This document shows, piece after piece, positions 8,136-17,624 of a DNA stretch of 64,000 bases. Where the stretch lies: positions 62,001 through 126,000 of the forward strand of contig JAFGWM010000062.1 in NCBI GenBank assembly GCA_016937155.1, in the 5' to 3' direction. The notes under the pieces are model-generated. The model made no database searches and was not told where the DNA came from. It worked only from the letters and a program-made list of their open reading frames with translations. The DNA is from Deltaproteobacteria bacterium (GTDB taxonomy: Bacteria; Myxococcota_A; Polyangia; HGW-17). How positions within the stretch are numbered: position 1 is the first letter of the stretch; the number at the start of each line of letters is the position of its first letter. The translations under genes and the position numbers were made by a program.

Positions 8136-9716
8136 ATGCATTTTGATCTCGATAAAGTTCTTGAGCAGGTAAGCAGAGACAAGAATATCGACAAGGAAAT
8201 TCTGGTTGATACCCTTGAACAGGCCATATTAAGCGCAGCCAGGAAGGTTTTCGGGAATCAGAGGCAGCTTGAGGCCAGATACAACGAGGATACGGGAACC
8301 GTCGAACTTTTTCTAATTCTTACTGTTACTGAAGACACCAGTGATCCTGGTGTGACCTGTACTCTTGAGGAGTCCACAAAACACAATCTCGGTGCTGAAG
8401 TAAACGACGAGATACTGTTCCAGATCTACTATCATCCTGATGATGAGGAAAAAGCTGTTGAGCAGGAAGCAATGTACGGTGATATTCTGAATCTTAAACA
8501 GTACAGAAAAACCTTTGGCCGTATTGCTGCTCAGACAGCAAAGCAGGTTATCATTCAGAGAGTGAGACAGGCTGAACGAGAGACGATTTTCCGTGAGTTC
8601 AAGGACAGGGTTGATGATATTATAACCGGTGTTGTCAGACGATTTGAAAAGGGAAATATAATAGCTGATATAGGAAGGACTGAAGCAATACTGCCGCAAA
8701 AAGAGCAGGTAGCAAGTGAATCATACAGACCCGGTGACAGGATAATGGCTTATGTAAAAGGCGTCACTAATGATTCCAAAGGCCCTCAGATTATTCTTTC
8801 AAGAAGGGAAGAGGGTCTTGTCAGAAAACTGTTCGAAATGGAAGTTCCGGAAACATATCAGAATATAGTTATAATTGAGGCAATAGCCCGCGAACCGGGA
8901 AGCCGTACTAAAATAGCTGTTTCTTCAAGAGACAGGGATGTTGATCCTGTTGGAGCATGTGTTGGACTGAAAGGTCAGAGAGTTCAGAATATTAAACAAC
9001 AGCTTCGCGGTGAGAAAATAGATATAGTTCCCTACGATACTGATCCGGCAAGGTTTGTATGCAATGCAATCGCTCCAAGTCAGGTCTCCAGAGTTATTGT
9101 GGATGCAGCAGCGCACACTATGGAACTGATAATTCCCGATGATCAGTTAAGTTTGGCAATTGGGAAAAGAGGTCAGAATGTTCGTTTGGCCAGTCAGTTA
9201 ACCGGTTGGAAAATTGATATTTACAGTGAAAGCAAGGTTCTGGAACTTGAGGAGAGAGTGAAGGAAAATATTGCTTCCATTGAAGGAGTTGGAGACGATT
9301 TAGCTGAAACCATGTTCAAACTCGGTTGGAGGAGTCTGGAAGAAATAGCCCAGGCAAGTCCTGATGAACTGGCTAAAATCCCAGGTCTTGGTGGAGTTGA
9401 GGCAGCTGTCAAAATTTCTATGGGTGCACGTATTTTACTTGAACAGCAGGATATTGGTGATGAGTATCTCACCGATGAAGAGCGACTTCTTCAACTTGAT
9501 GGAGTTGATGACAATGTACTTGTTATTCTTAAAAACTCTGGTTTTGAAACACTGGAATCAATTTACGAGAGTGATCCTGAATCTATAAGCAGTGCAACTG
9601 GAATGGATTTTGATCTCTGTCGGAGAATACATACGGGTGCATCATCTGATTTGGGATTTGAAGGAGATGACTCCGATCGTGATTTTGATATGCTTGGTGA
9701 TGGATTTGACGAATAG
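8136..9716 (+). CDS. nusA: Transcription termination/antitermination factor NusA
   Basis: 526 residues from ATG 8136, with GGAGG 5 nt upstream. An in-frame GTG at 8124 overlaps that site and is rejected. Domains in order: the RNA-polymerase-binding N-domain (1-~130), the S1 domain (~135-200, containing [20 protein letters not shown]), two KH domains (~205-345, with [10 protein letters not shown] and [12 protein letters not shown]), and two helix-hairpin-helix C-terminal repeats (~365-500, with [12 protein letters not shown] and [12 protein letters not shown]). The acidic tail rich in Asp and Gly is typical of longer NusA proteins. It modulates pausing, termination and antitermination. It sits between rimP and ylxR as in most bacteria. 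Confidence 0.97.
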   Translation: MHFDLDKVLEQVSRDKNIDKEILVDTLEQAILSAARKVFGNQRQLEARYNEDTGTVELFLILTVTEDTSDPGVTCTLEESTKHNLGAEVNDEILFQIYYHPDDEEKAVEQEAMYGDILNLKQYRKTFGRIAAQTAKQVIIQRVRQAERETIFREFKDRVDDIITGVVRRFEKGNIIADIGRTEAILPQKEQVASESYRPGDRIMAYVKGVTNDSKGPQIILSRREEGLVRKLFEMEVPETYQNIVIIEAIAREPGSRTKIAVSSRDRDVDPVGACVGLKGQRVQNIKQQLRGEKIDIVPYDTDPARFVCNAIAPSQVSRVIVDAAAHTMELIIPDDQLSLAIGKRGQNVRLASQLTGWKIDIYSESKVLELEERVKENIASIEGVGDDLAETMFKLGWRSLEEIAQASPDELAKIPGLGGVEAAVKISMGARILLEQQDIGDEYLTDEERLLQLDGVDDNVLVILKNSGFETLESIYESDPESISSATGMDFDLCRRIHTGASSDLGFEGDDSDRDFDMLGDGFDE

Positions 9717-9734
9717 TTTCCGGATAGTGAAATA

Positions 9735-10097
9735 ATGAATTCAATTAGAACATGTCTGATCTGCAGAAAAAAAAGTAATCCATCCGGTATGGTCTCTTTT
9801 TGTATATCCGGTGGAGGATTAAAAGTTGCAGTTAAATCCTCGGAACGTTTCGGAAGAGGATTCTGGATATGTGATAATTTTAAATGTATGCAGAAACTTG
9901 TGCAAAAGCACGAAGTTTATTTTAGAAGATGGCTTAGAGAGCCTGTTGATATCAAAAATGTTTTGAGCACTGGATTGAATGCAATGAATTCATACCACAG
10001 TGCAATTTTAAAGTCTGGAAATGGAATAATTTCCTCCAGACTGGAAAAACGAATAAACATATTTAGTGAAATATGTGAAGGACGGAGAATGCCATGA
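9735..10097 (+). CDS. ylxR: YlxR-family (DUF448) nucleic-acid-binding protein
   Basis: 120 residues. The N-terminal ~80 match YlxR: RTCLICRKK at the start, then GRGFWICDN and a following Cys (KCMQ). Those cysteines could bind a metal or hold the fold. The last ~40 residues, after RRWLREPVD, are not part of the core family and I do not recognise them. In Firmicutes, YlxR proteins bind RNA or DNA and have been linked to RNase P and nucleoid functions. The role here is unproven. Its stop overlaps the infB start (ATGA), giving translational coupling. Confidence 0.85.
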   Translation: MNSIRTCLICRKKSNPSGMVSFCISGGGLKVAVKSSERFGRGFWICDNFKCMQKLVQKHEVYFRRWLREPVDIKNVLSTGLNAMNSYHSAILKSGNGIISSRLEKRINIFSEICEGRRMP

Positions 10098-13000
10098 GCG
10101 GAACTTTCCGGGTGATGCAATTAGCCAGGGAGGTAGATCTTCCTGTGAGCGAGGTTGTCAATGAGCTCAAGGAGTTGGGTGTGGAAGTGTCCAACAAGTA
10201 CAGCACTGTGACAGAAGAGGAAGCTCAAAGACTCAAAGAAGAACTTGATCGGAGAGCAAGACCTAAAACTCGCGAAACCAGGATTGGCGGAGGAGCAGTA
10301 ATCAGAAGAAAGAAAGCTCCCACACCACCAACTGAAAGTGGTTCAAGATCTTCAGCTGTGAAATCCTCTGACAAACTGCCTTCAAAACCAGCAACCCGTA
10401 AAAAGATAGAAGTACCGGTTGCCGCAACAGTTGAAACCGTTGTTCCTGAAGATTCTAAAACAGTTACAAAGGTTAAGAAACCTGTAAAAGTTGAGGGAAA
10501 AATTGAAGAACAACCGGTGAAGGTGGTTGAAGAAATATCCAGGATTTCTGTACCTGAAGAGAATCCTCCGGTGATTTCATCTGCTGAAATTGAAACTGCA
10601 CCTGAGGTAGTCGAAGAAAAATCTTCTGAGATTGAACAGGAAAAATCAATCCTGAATGTCTCAGAGGTTGTGACTGAGGTGGCTCAGGATGACAGGATAG
10701 TTGAAGTTGTAGAATTAAAATCTGATCAAGTAACTGCCAAAGAGCCTGTAGTTGAAAAAGTTGAGCCTGTAGCTGCAGTGGAGCAGGAAGAACCCAAACA
10801 GACTGAAAAAGTTGAACCGGTTGTTGAAACTCCAGTAAATGTTCAGGGAGAAACTGAAAAAGAGCGTAGCGTCGGTCACATACGGATGAAGCCTGAAGTG
10901 AGTGCATCCCCTGTTTCTTCAGAGAAGCAGATTACCAAAGAGAAACCTGAACGAAAAATCTCTCAGGGTAAGCGGATAACACACTCACCACTACCGGGAA
11001 GGCCTGAAGCCAGCGCAAGTCCTCTTGATCGGGGTCCTCAGTCAAAACCAGGCAGAGGTCCGGCTAATAAAAAGAAAAAGGAAATTGATCTTCCGAAACT
11101 GGGACCCACAGGCAGATATATTGTTCTACCCACAAAGCAGCCGAAAAATGCCGGCCGGAACCGTAATATGCCAACCAGTGTCGACAGCAGTGATTCTTCT
11201 GTTGTGACAAGTGACAGTTCCGGCGGCGGAAGAAAAGGTAAAGGGGGGGACAAGGAATCCTTCATCTCCTACAAGGAAAAACGCAAGGAAGATGAACTTC
11301 TGAGAAAAGCCGGGGGTATTCCACGGAAAAAATCCAAACAGGGTAAACCCAATCTGCCACCTGAAGGTAAGAGAAAGATAAAAATTGATGAGTTTATGAG
11401 CATAAGTGAGATGGCCAAGCAGATGGGTCTCAAGGCTACAGAACTTATAAAGAAAATGCTTACCCTTGGTCAAATGGTTAACATAAATAGCACTATTGAT
11501 GCTGATACAGCAGCCATTGTCGCATCTGATTGGGGTTTTGAAGTAGAAAATGTTGGTTTTCAGGAGGAAAAAATCCTTGGTGATGATATCACTGTTGATG
11601 AATCACTGATGGTTCCAAGACCACCAATTATTACAATCATGGGTCATGTTGATCACGGAAAAACCAGTCTTCTGGACGTAATCAGGAAATCCGATATTGT
11701 TTCAAAGGAAAGTGGTGGTATCACCCAGCATATCGGATCCTATAAGGTGAAAATTCCTTCAGGAGAACTTGTTTTCATTGATACTCCGGGTCATGAAGCA
11801 TTTTCCAGTATGCGTGCCAGAGGTGCATCCCTTACTGATATAGTTATTCTGGTTGTTGCAGCAGATGATGGTGTGATGCCACAGACAATTGAAGCTATTA
11901 ATCATTGTAGAGCTTCCAAGGTTCCGATGATTGTAGCTATTACAAAAATTGATAAAAACAATGCAAGTCCACAGATGGTGAGGGAAAAACTTACCGCACA
12001 TGATCTTATTGATGAGAACTGGGGTGGAGATACCATTATGGTTGAAGTGAGTAGCGTTACTAAAACCGGTATTGATACTCTACTTGAAATGGTTCTTCTA
12101 CAGTCAGAAATGCTTGAATTGAAGGCTAATCCTCAGCAGCGTGCCAGAGGTACAGTAATCGAAGGCCAACTTGATAAATCCAAGGGACCTATTGTAAATA
12201 TTCTTATTACAAATGGTACACTCCATGTGGGTGACTATGTAATATGTGGTACTTATGGTGGCAAAGTCAGAAGTCTCGTTGATGACCGAGGAAGAAATCT
12301 CAAGGAAGCCGGTCCGGCCACACCTGTTGAAGTCACCGGATTGGAGGGAGTTCCTCAGCCTGGTGATGAGCTAAACGGCGTTGAGGATGAAAAGAGTGCC
12401 CGAAGAATTCTTGAAAGAAGACGGGATGACGCCAAGCAGAAGGAACTTGCCAGAAAAGCCCAGGCCAAGGGTATGGATGCCATAAGACTTGCTATTGCCA
12501 AGGGTGAACAAAAACAGTTGAACGTTGTGCTGAAGGCTGATGTTCAGGGTACAATGGAAGCCATAAGAGAAACTCTTGTTAGACTATCCACCGAGAAGGT
12601 AAAAGTTAATGTTGTTCAGGCCGGTGTTGGTGGAATCAATGAAACTGACATTAATCTGGCAATTACTGCTGAAGCACTGGTTCTTGGTTTCAGAGTAAGA
12701 CCAGCATCTAAGGCGAGGCATAAAGCTGAAAACGAAGGAGTTGAAGTCAAACAGTACAATGTTATTTATGATATTGTTGATGACGTTAAGGACCTTATGA
12801 GAGGACTTCTGCCCAAGGAAAAATCTGAAAAACTTCTTGGTAAAATCGAAGTTCGTCAAGTGTTTACAATTCCTAAGACCGGTACTATTGCAGGATGCTA
12901 TGTTCTGGAAGGTAAAGTCAACCGCAACTGTCAACTCCGTGTATTCCGTGATAACGTTCAGATATTTGAAGGACGTGTCGGTTCTCTTAAACGCTTCAAG

Positions 13001-13123
13001 GATGATGTCAAGGAAGTGGCCACAGGATATGAATGCGGTCTCGGATTTGATAATTACCACGACCTTAAAGAAGGCGATATAATTGAATCCTACGAAATAG
13101 TAGAGATTCAGGCTGAACTCTAA
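10094..13123 (+). CDS. infB: Translation initiation factor IF-2
   Basis: A 1009-residue IF-2, longer than the E. coli protein (890). The IF2-N helical domain is at 1-55 (FRVMQLAREVDLPVSEVV). It is followed by GGGAVIRRKK and a ~370-residue Glu/Val/Pro/Lys-rich linker, then a second IF2-N domain (SISEMAKQMGLKATELIKKM). The G domain has G1 GHVDHGKT (517-524), G3 DTPGHEAF and G4 ITKID (T617-D620), where bacterial IF-2 normally has NKID. The beta-barrel and fMet-tRNA-binding C-domains are complete, ending EGDIIESYEIVE. It brings initiator tRNA to the 30S subunit and hydrolyses GTP on subunit joining. Its start overlaps ylxR by 4 bp. The rbfA gene that often follows infB is absent, replaced by yciO. 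Confidence 0.97.
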   Translation: MSGTFRVMQLAREVDLPVSEVVNELKELGVEVSNKYSTVTEEEAQRLKEELDRRARPKTRETRIGGGAVIRRKKAPTPPTESGSRSSAVKSSDKLPSKPATRKKIEVPVAATVETVVPEDSKTVTKVKKPVKVEGKIEEQPVKVVEEISRISVPEENPPVISSAEIETAPEVVEEKSSEIEQEKSILNVSEVVTEVAQDDRIVEVVELKSDQVTAKEPVVEKVEPVAAVEQEEPKQTEKVEPVVETPVNVQGETEKERSVGHIRMKPEVSASPVSSEKQITKEKPERKISQGKRITHSPLPGRPEASASPLDRGPQSKPGRGPANKKKKEIDLPKLGPTGRYIVLPTKQPKNAGRNRNMPTSVDSSDSSVVTSDSSGGGRKGKGGDKESFISYKEKRKEDELLRKAGGIPRKKSKQGKPNLPPEGKRKIKIDEFMSISEMAKQMGLKATELIKKMLTLGQMVNINSTIDADTAAIVASDWGFEVENVGFQEEKILGDDITVDESLMVPRPPIITIMGHVDHGKTSLLDVIRKSDIVSKESGGITQHIGSYKVKIPSGELVFIDTPGHEAFSSMRARGASLTDIVILVVAADDGVMPQTIEAINHCRASKVPMIVAITKIDKNNASPQMVREKLTAHDLIDENWGGDTIMVEVSSVTKTGIDTLLEMVLLQSEMLELKANPQQRARGTVIEGQLDKSKGPIVNILITNGTLHVGDYVICGTYGGKVRSLVDDRGRNLKEAGPATPVEVTGLEGVPQPGDELNGVEDEKSARRILERRRDDAKQKELARKAQAKGMDAIRLAIAKGEQKQLNVVLKADVQGTMEAIRETLVRLSTEKVKVNVVQAGVGGINETDINLAITAEALVLGFRVRPASKARHKAENEGVEVKQYNVIYDIVDDVKDLMRGLLPKEKSEKLLGKIEVRQVFTIPKTGTIAGCYVLEGKVNRNCQLRVFRDNVQIFEGRVGSLKRFKDDVKEVATGYECGLGFDNYHDLKEGDIIESYEIVEIQAEL

Positions 13124-13134
13124 GGACTATCCAA

Positions 13135-13761
13135 ATGCCTAAAGCAACAGTATTTCATCTGGATGCTCAGCATCCGAATCTTAAGCGATTACCCAGAGTG
13201 ATTGACGCTCTGGAAAATGGAAGTGTAGTTCTGTATCCGACGGATACAGTTTATGGTTTTGCGTGTGATCCTCTTCAGAAAAAGGCAATTGACAAAATTC
13301 ATGCCCTGAAGAATCTGGGACCGAAACATATGTTTTCTTTTGTATGCAGTGATATCAGTCAGGCTGCTCAGTTTGTTGATATTGATAATTCACTGTTTTC
13401 AATTCTTAAACGAATACTTCCCGGGCCGTACACAATTATTCTGGAGGCAAATAAAAAAGTTCCCAGAGTTCTTCTTCAAAACAGAAAGGAAGTTGGCATC
13501 AGGGTTCCTGATTCACCTGTGGCTCAGTACCTGTCTCAGTCCATTGGTAGACCGCTTCTGTCCACCAGTGTTGTGGATTTTGATGGAAATGCGATACTTG
13601 ATCCTGAAGAAATGATTGAAATATACGGTGAAAGAGTCTCCTATATTATTGAACAGGGATTTTTGGGAGATGATGTTTCTACTGTGCTTCGCTATATGGA
13701 CGGCGAATGGGAAATCATCAGGGAAGGTAAGGGCTCCATCGATTTCCTGGAAGATATCTAA
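13135..13761 (+). CDS. yciO: YciO-type Sua5/YrdC-family protein
   Basis: 208 residues matching the Sua5/YciO/YrdC fold: VLYPTDTVYGFACDP near residue 35-45, a KK...KNLGPKHMF region, PGPYTIILEA, GIRVPDSP and LLSTSVV. The N-terminus (FHLDAQHPNLKRL) and the PGPYT...VPR...GIRVP spacing look closer to E. coli YciO than to TsaC. TsaC/Sua5 makes threonylcarbamoyl-AMP for tRNA t6A; YciO's own role is less settled, so I do not claim it supplies t6A. It starts 11 bp after infB and ends 5 bp before the GNAT gene, so all six genes look like one operon. Confidence 0.85.
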   Translation: MPKATVFHLDAQHPNLKRLPRVIDALENGSVVLYPTDTVYGFACDPLQKKAIDKIHALKNLGPKHMFSFVCSDISQAAQFVDIDNSLFSILKRILPGPYTIILEANKKVPRVLLQNRKEVGIRVPDSPVAQYLSQSIGRPLLSTSVVDFDGNAILDPEEMIEIYGERVSYIIEQGFLGDDVSTVLRYMDGEWEIIREGKGSIDFLEDI

Positions 13762-13766
13762 AAAGA

Positions 13767-14279
13767 ATGCCAGACCGAGCCGGAATTACAATTTCCATTT
13801 TGCGTCATTTAAGTACTTCAGATCTGGAAGAAATAGGGGAAATATCTGAGGATGCATTCATCCGTTTTGGACATTACAGAGATTTTATATCATCCCTTGC
13901 GGCGGACGAAGAAGGTGTTATTACCTCCGGTATGAAGGACAACGGCAAACTTGTTGGTTTTATTCTAACGGGTTTTTTACCCGCAAATATTGACAATAAA
14001 GATGGGATAATTGCGGATATTCTTGCTATTGCACTGATACCTGATTACCGGTACATGGGACTGGGTAAGGAACTTATGGAATGGGCTCTGGATCTTGTGG
14101 ATTCAATACGTGATTACAAGGATATCTTTTATGTGAGGCTGACAGTTGCTCCTGATAATGTTCCAGCGGTTTCTCTTTTTGAAAGATTTGGTTTTGAGTT
14201 TGATATCAGCACAATAGGAAGTTATCCCACCGGAGTTGATGCTGTCTATATGAAAAAGTATTTTGATAGTGGGGAATAA
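13767..14279 (+). CDS. GNAT-family N-acetyltransferase (RimI-like)
   Basis: 170 residues with the GNAT fold. Motif A, the acetyl-CoA pyrophosphate loop, reads PDYRYMGLGKELM (RxxGxG form), preceded by the beta-strand IADILAIALI. Motif B is VAPDNVPAVSLFERFGFE. The RimI-like order suggests acetylation of an alpha- or epsilon-amino group, but the substrate cannot be read from sequence. It is the last gene of the rimP-nusA-infB run, 5 bp behind yciO, and is convergent with the WG-repeat gene. A long-loop inverted repeat in between (14285-14342) may end transcription from both sides. Confidence 0.85.
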   Translation: MPDRAGITISILRHLSTSDLEEIGEISEDAFIRFGHYRDFISSLAADEEGVITSGMKDNGKLVGFILTGFLPANIDNKDGIIADILAIALIPDYRYMGLGKELMEWALDLVDSIRDYKDIFYVRLTVAPDNVPAVSLFERFGFEFDISTIGSYPTGVDAVYMKKYFDSGE

Positions 14280-14284
14280 GTCAT

Positions 14285-14342
14285 AATTCTCATGATCGGA
14301 TAAGTGTTTCTACTTTAATAATATTTCTGGAAAATGAGAATT
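14285..14342. terminator. Possible bidirectional terminator (long-loop inverted repeat)
   Basis: AATTCTCAT (14285-14293) and ATGAGAATT (14334-14342) are exact reverse complements, separated by 40 nt, in the 67-bp gap between convergent genes. The arms are A/T-rich and no clear U-tract follows, so this is a weak terminator candidate. Confidence 0.3.
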
Positions 14343-14346
14343 GTAA

Positions 14347-15756
14347 TTATTTTATTTTATTTTTGAGTTGTTTGATTGACAGGTATTTTCCGCTTTTATT
14401 AACAAAACTCCATTTGCCTTTTCTTTTTACAAGTGCAAAGTTATCCTTAAAATCATAGGCACTATCGAATTCCACTGCAGTAATTAGTTGTATCAACTTA
14501 TTCACAAAACCGTATTTTCCATTAAGCATTACTCGTGCCCGATGATTCTTAAAATCGTATACCCACTGGAATTTACCTAAAAATTTTCCAGATTTTGAAG
14601 AGAATCCCCAATCAAGAAAATGAGTTCTTTTTGCAACTCTGGCAAAACCAGATTGAAAAGAGTGAATGCGATCAAATTGAAATTTTATTACGATGGCTCC
14701 TTTTTTATTTATAAATCCCCATTTGTTTTTTAGAAAGACTCCCGCAAGTCCTTCTGAAAAATCAAAAGCATAATCGAATTTGGGTTTTATTATTTCCTTC
14801 CCGTGAATATCAAGAAATCCATATCTTTTACCGGTTTTGAACCTCACCATACCTTCGCTGTAATCTGCAATTTCATCATAAAGGAATTTAGTGACAGTAT
14901 TCCCCCACTTGTCAATCAGGGCATGCTTATTTTTTAGAATTACATGAGCAAGTCCAGAAGAAAATTGTTTTGAAAAATCATATTTTGGATGGATAACCTC
15001 AGTACCATATTTATCAATAAACCCATAATTATTATTAAGTATTACGCCTCCTCTTGCTTCATTGAAAGATGTAACTTTATCATATTTAATTTTACCAATG
15101 ATGTCACCGGAAGAATTGATATATCCCCATTTTCCATTGATTTCCACTGGGGCGGCATTATCAGAAAAATCGTAGGCATTAGTGAAAAAAAGATTTTTTA
15201 GTGATTTTCCATGCTTGTCAATGAATCCAAATTTTCCATTGAGTTCAACTCTTGCAAAACTACCTGTAAAATCCCATGCATAATCATATTTGATTTTACC
15301 GATAATTGTTCCGTTTGTGTCAATAAAGCCATACCTGCCATACCTGCGGACAATTGCTCTGTTGTTCCTGAATGGAGAGATTTCATCATATTGAATTTTT
15401 CCAAGAATTTTACCTGAATGATCAACTATTCCGAAATGTCCTTTGTATTTAACTATTCCAATTTTATTAATCAGAGAGGTTGCCTCAGTAAATACAAATT
15501 GGGTAAGTTTTGAATCGTCATGGGAGATATATCCCCATTTGCCACCTGATTGTACGACAGCAGTGCCCCCTGAAAATTCAGATGCAAAGTCATACTTAAA
15601 TTGGATTATTAAACGACCGGAGGTATCAATGTATCCCCATTTTCCTTTTCTTGTTACAGCAGCCATTCCCTCTGAAAACTCTGATGCATCATCGAATTCA
15701 AAATAATTAGTTCCTAAGAGCATATTGATTAAATATAAAAGAATTTTAAATTCCAT
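14347..15756 (-). CDS. WG-repeat protein with 13 repeats
   Basis: 469 residues made almost entirely of 13 tandem WG (KWG-type) repeats of ~33-34 residues. Each reads roughly KGKWGYIDTSGRLIIQFKYD followed by F-EG-A-V. Repeats 8, 11 and 12 are the most degenerate (KHALIDKWGN, DWGFSSKSG). There is no signal peptide beyond a mildly hydrophobic start (FKILLYLINMLLG), so it may be cytoplasmic or poorly exported. The repeats are expected to form a beta-rich solenoid or propeller for protein contacts. The function of these proteins is mostly unknown. The ATG at 15756 has GGAG about 12 nt upstream. It lies 95 bp behind the HDOD gene and may share its transcript. Confidence 0.8.
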   Translation of the reverse strand: MEFKILLYLINMLLGTNYFEFDDASEFSEGMAAVTRKGKWGYIDTSGRLIIQFKYDFASEFSGGTAVVQSGGKWGYISHDDSKLTQFVFTEATSLINKIGIVKYKGHFGIVDHSGKILGKIQYDEISPFRNNRAIVRRYGRYGFIDTNGTIIGKIKYDYAWDFTGSFARVELNGKFGFIDKHGKSLKNLFFTNAYDFSDNAAPVEINGKWGYINSSGDIIGKIKYDKVTSFNEARGGVILNNNYGFIDKYGTEVIHPKYDFSKQFSSGLAHVILKNKHALIDKWGNTVTKFLYDEIADYSEGMVRFKTGKRYGFLDIHGKEIIKPKFDYAFDFSEGLAGVFLKNKWGFINKKGAIVIKFQFDRIHSFQSGFARVAKRTHFLDWGFSSKSGKFLGKFQWVYDFKNHRARVMLNGKYGFVNKLIQLITAVEFDSAYDFKDNFALVKRKGKWSFVNKSGKYLSIKQLKNKIK

Positions 15757-15851
15757 TATTACGAAAAACTCCAGGGTTCATTTTAAAAGTGATTTGAATA
15801 AACAGCAACAAACATTAAATTTAAGAATATTAAACTCAGCAATATTTTTAT

Positions 15852-16784
15852 TTACTGCTGGATGAAAGTTTTCTGTATTTCTTCTATTTCCTGTTTCAGG
15901 AATGCAATACTTTCATTTCGTGGAGGGGCATATTCAGGACAGTGGACACTTATGGTCACTTTTGACCAGTAAATTTCACTGTCTGTGGGAGTTCCAAGTC
16001 CGAAGCCTATGTATGAACTGACGACATTTGAAAGGGAAGTAATCTCCAGCAGGTTATACTGATCGGGTTCAAGCAGTTTAACTAGAGATGTGGTGTCGCT
16101 GGCAGGTGGAACATTGTGATGAAACAAAATACAGTTCAGGATCTGCTGGGGAAAATTCCATTTTAGACCAAGGATATATCCAGCCTGTGGATGTGTTATT
16201 CCTATTTTTTCCTTCTCAAGAGTACAAAGATCAGTGAAGGAGGTTTGTGCCTCCCTGTGGACATTATGATAAGTATCCTTGAACGCCATATACAAAACCA
16301 TTTTGCCAATATCATGAAGTAATCCCGCTGCAAAGGCACTTTCACTGTCACTTCCGGGTATACTGTTTGATATCCGACGCCCCAGCACCGCCGTTGAGAT
16401 ACTGTGATTCCAGAACTGATCCATATCAAACTGATATTTACTGCTTAGTTCAATGACGGTCTTATTGATTCCGAAAGACCAGATTAATTGTCTGATGGTG
16501 TTGAAACCCAAAAGGATAACAGCTTGTCTGATACCGGTGACCTGTCTTTCAAGACCGAAAAATGGACTGTTCACAAGTCTGAGAACTCTGGCAGCAAGAA
16601 CCTGGTCCCGTTCAACAGCCTGAGCGATTATTTTAACATTGGTTGAGGGGTTTGAAAGAAGAGACAAAGTGGCGTTGAATGTTCCACTCATTCCAGGCAT
16701 ATTTGCTATTGATCTCTTCACCGTGCGTATTACACGTGGATCGATAGCGTTTTCATTAAATAAATCTGATGGAACACCGGTCAT
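15852..16784 (-). CDS. HDOD-domain signalling protein
   Basis: 310 residues. The HDOD domain spans ~25-230: NMPGMSGTFNATLSLL, AQAVERDQVLAARVLRLVNSPFF, and a retained HD pair in AAGLLHDIGKMVL, with a later FHHNVP. HDOD proteins act in bacterial regulation and are related to HD hydrolases, but most lack proven enzymatic activity. The C-terminal ~80 residues are not recognised. It abuts the REC-PAS gene with no gap (16784/16785) and is the last of a four-gene operon with a kinase, so it is the likely output of that pathway. Confidence 0.88.
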   Translation of the reverse strand: MTGVPSDLFNENAIDPRVIRTVKRSIANMPGMSGTFNATLSLLSNPSTNVKIIAQAVERDQVLAARVLRLVNSPFFGLERQVTGIRQAVILLGFNTIRQLIWSFGINKTVIELSSKYQFDMDQFWNHSISTAVLGRRISNSIPGSDSESAFAAGLLHDIGKMVLYMAFKDTYHNVHREAQTSFTDLCTLEKEKIGITHPQAGYILGLKWNFPQQILNCILFHHNVPPASDTTSLVKLLEPDQYNLLEITSLSNVVSSYIGFGLGTPTDSEIYWSKVTISVHCPEYAPPRNESIAFLKQEIEEIQKTFIQQ

Positions 16785-17624
16785 TTATTTCTCTAATTTT
16801 CGAAGAACCATTGCAAGGCCACGCAGTTCATTCTCAGCCCGCATCATAGGAATAAGTTCAACTGCATACTGATCGCCGCCGATATTTACGTTATCAAATC
16901 GGTTCAGTACCTGATTGTTTATTGAATCAAAAACCATTCCTGTGAGCTCAGGACCGAGTACCAGTTCAACATCACTTCCTAAAACCATCTCACTTGATGA
17001 AAAAACGTTAAACCCCAGTTTGTTGACCATAACAATAAGACCTTCCGGATCTATACCCAGAATTGCATATGGCAGTTCGTCGAGAACTTCCTGAACGAAA
17101 GTAAGTGCCTGATTGTGTGCACTGAGTTCCCTTGTGCGGTCTTTTACTCTTTGTTCGAGATCTTCATTTATAGCGGCCAGTTCGGCATTTTTCGCTAAAA
17201 GTCTGGCTTCCAGTTCACGATTTCTGTTCGTCAGACTGAAAAAACTGATACCCTGCTTCACTATGTTAAGCAGCTCAGTGTTATTCCACGGCTTTGGTAT
17301 GAATCTGAATATCTGACCTTCATTAATTGCTTCAACTATTGCATGAGCTTCAGCATATCCAGAGATAATCATCCGGACTGTATCAGGACTGATTTTTCTC
17401 ACTTCGCTAAGAAATTCAACCCCGTTCATATCAGGCATTTTATAATCTGACAAAACTACGGCGAAATCGTTATCATAAATCAGTGATAGAGCCTCTTCCC
17501 CTCCAACTGCGGTCATTGTTTCCCACTGTTCATCAAAGAATGTTCTTCTTAGAGCAGCCAGTATTGGAGCCTCATCATCCACCAGAAGAACTTTATATTC
17601 TGAAAAATCAGTTGTTTCCGCCAT
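16785..17624 (-). CDS. Response regulator with coiled coil and PAS-like domain, no DNA-binding output
   Basis: 279 residues from the ATG at 17624, with GGTGAG 4 nt upstream; the longer start at 17645 is less well supported. The receiver domain (1-~125) keeps D16/D17, phosphoacceptor D60 in VVLSDYKMPD, and K111 in FRFIPKPW, the form common in RpfG-like receivers. A coiled coil (~130-185, NAELAAINEDLEQRVKDRT) leads to a C-terminal PAS-like region (ALTFVQEVLDELPYAILGID...). There is no enzymatic or DNA-binding output. It overlaps the upstream kinase by 17 bp and abuts the HDOD gene, so it likely relays the kinase signal to HDOD or another partner. Confidence 0.85.
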   Translation of the reverse strand: MAETTDFSEYKVLLVDDEAPILAALRRTFFDEQWETMTAVGGEEALSLIYDNDFAVVLSDYKMPDMNGVEFLSEVRKISPDTVRMIISGYAEAHAIVEAINEGQIFRFIPKPWNNTELLNIVKQGISFFSLTNRNRELEARLLAKNAELAAINEDLEQRVKDRTRELSAHNQALTFVQEVLDELPYAILGIDPEGLIVMVNKLGFNVFSSSEMVLGSDVELVLGPELTGMVFDSINNQVLNRFDNVNIGGDQYAVELIPMMRAENELRGLAMVLRKLEK

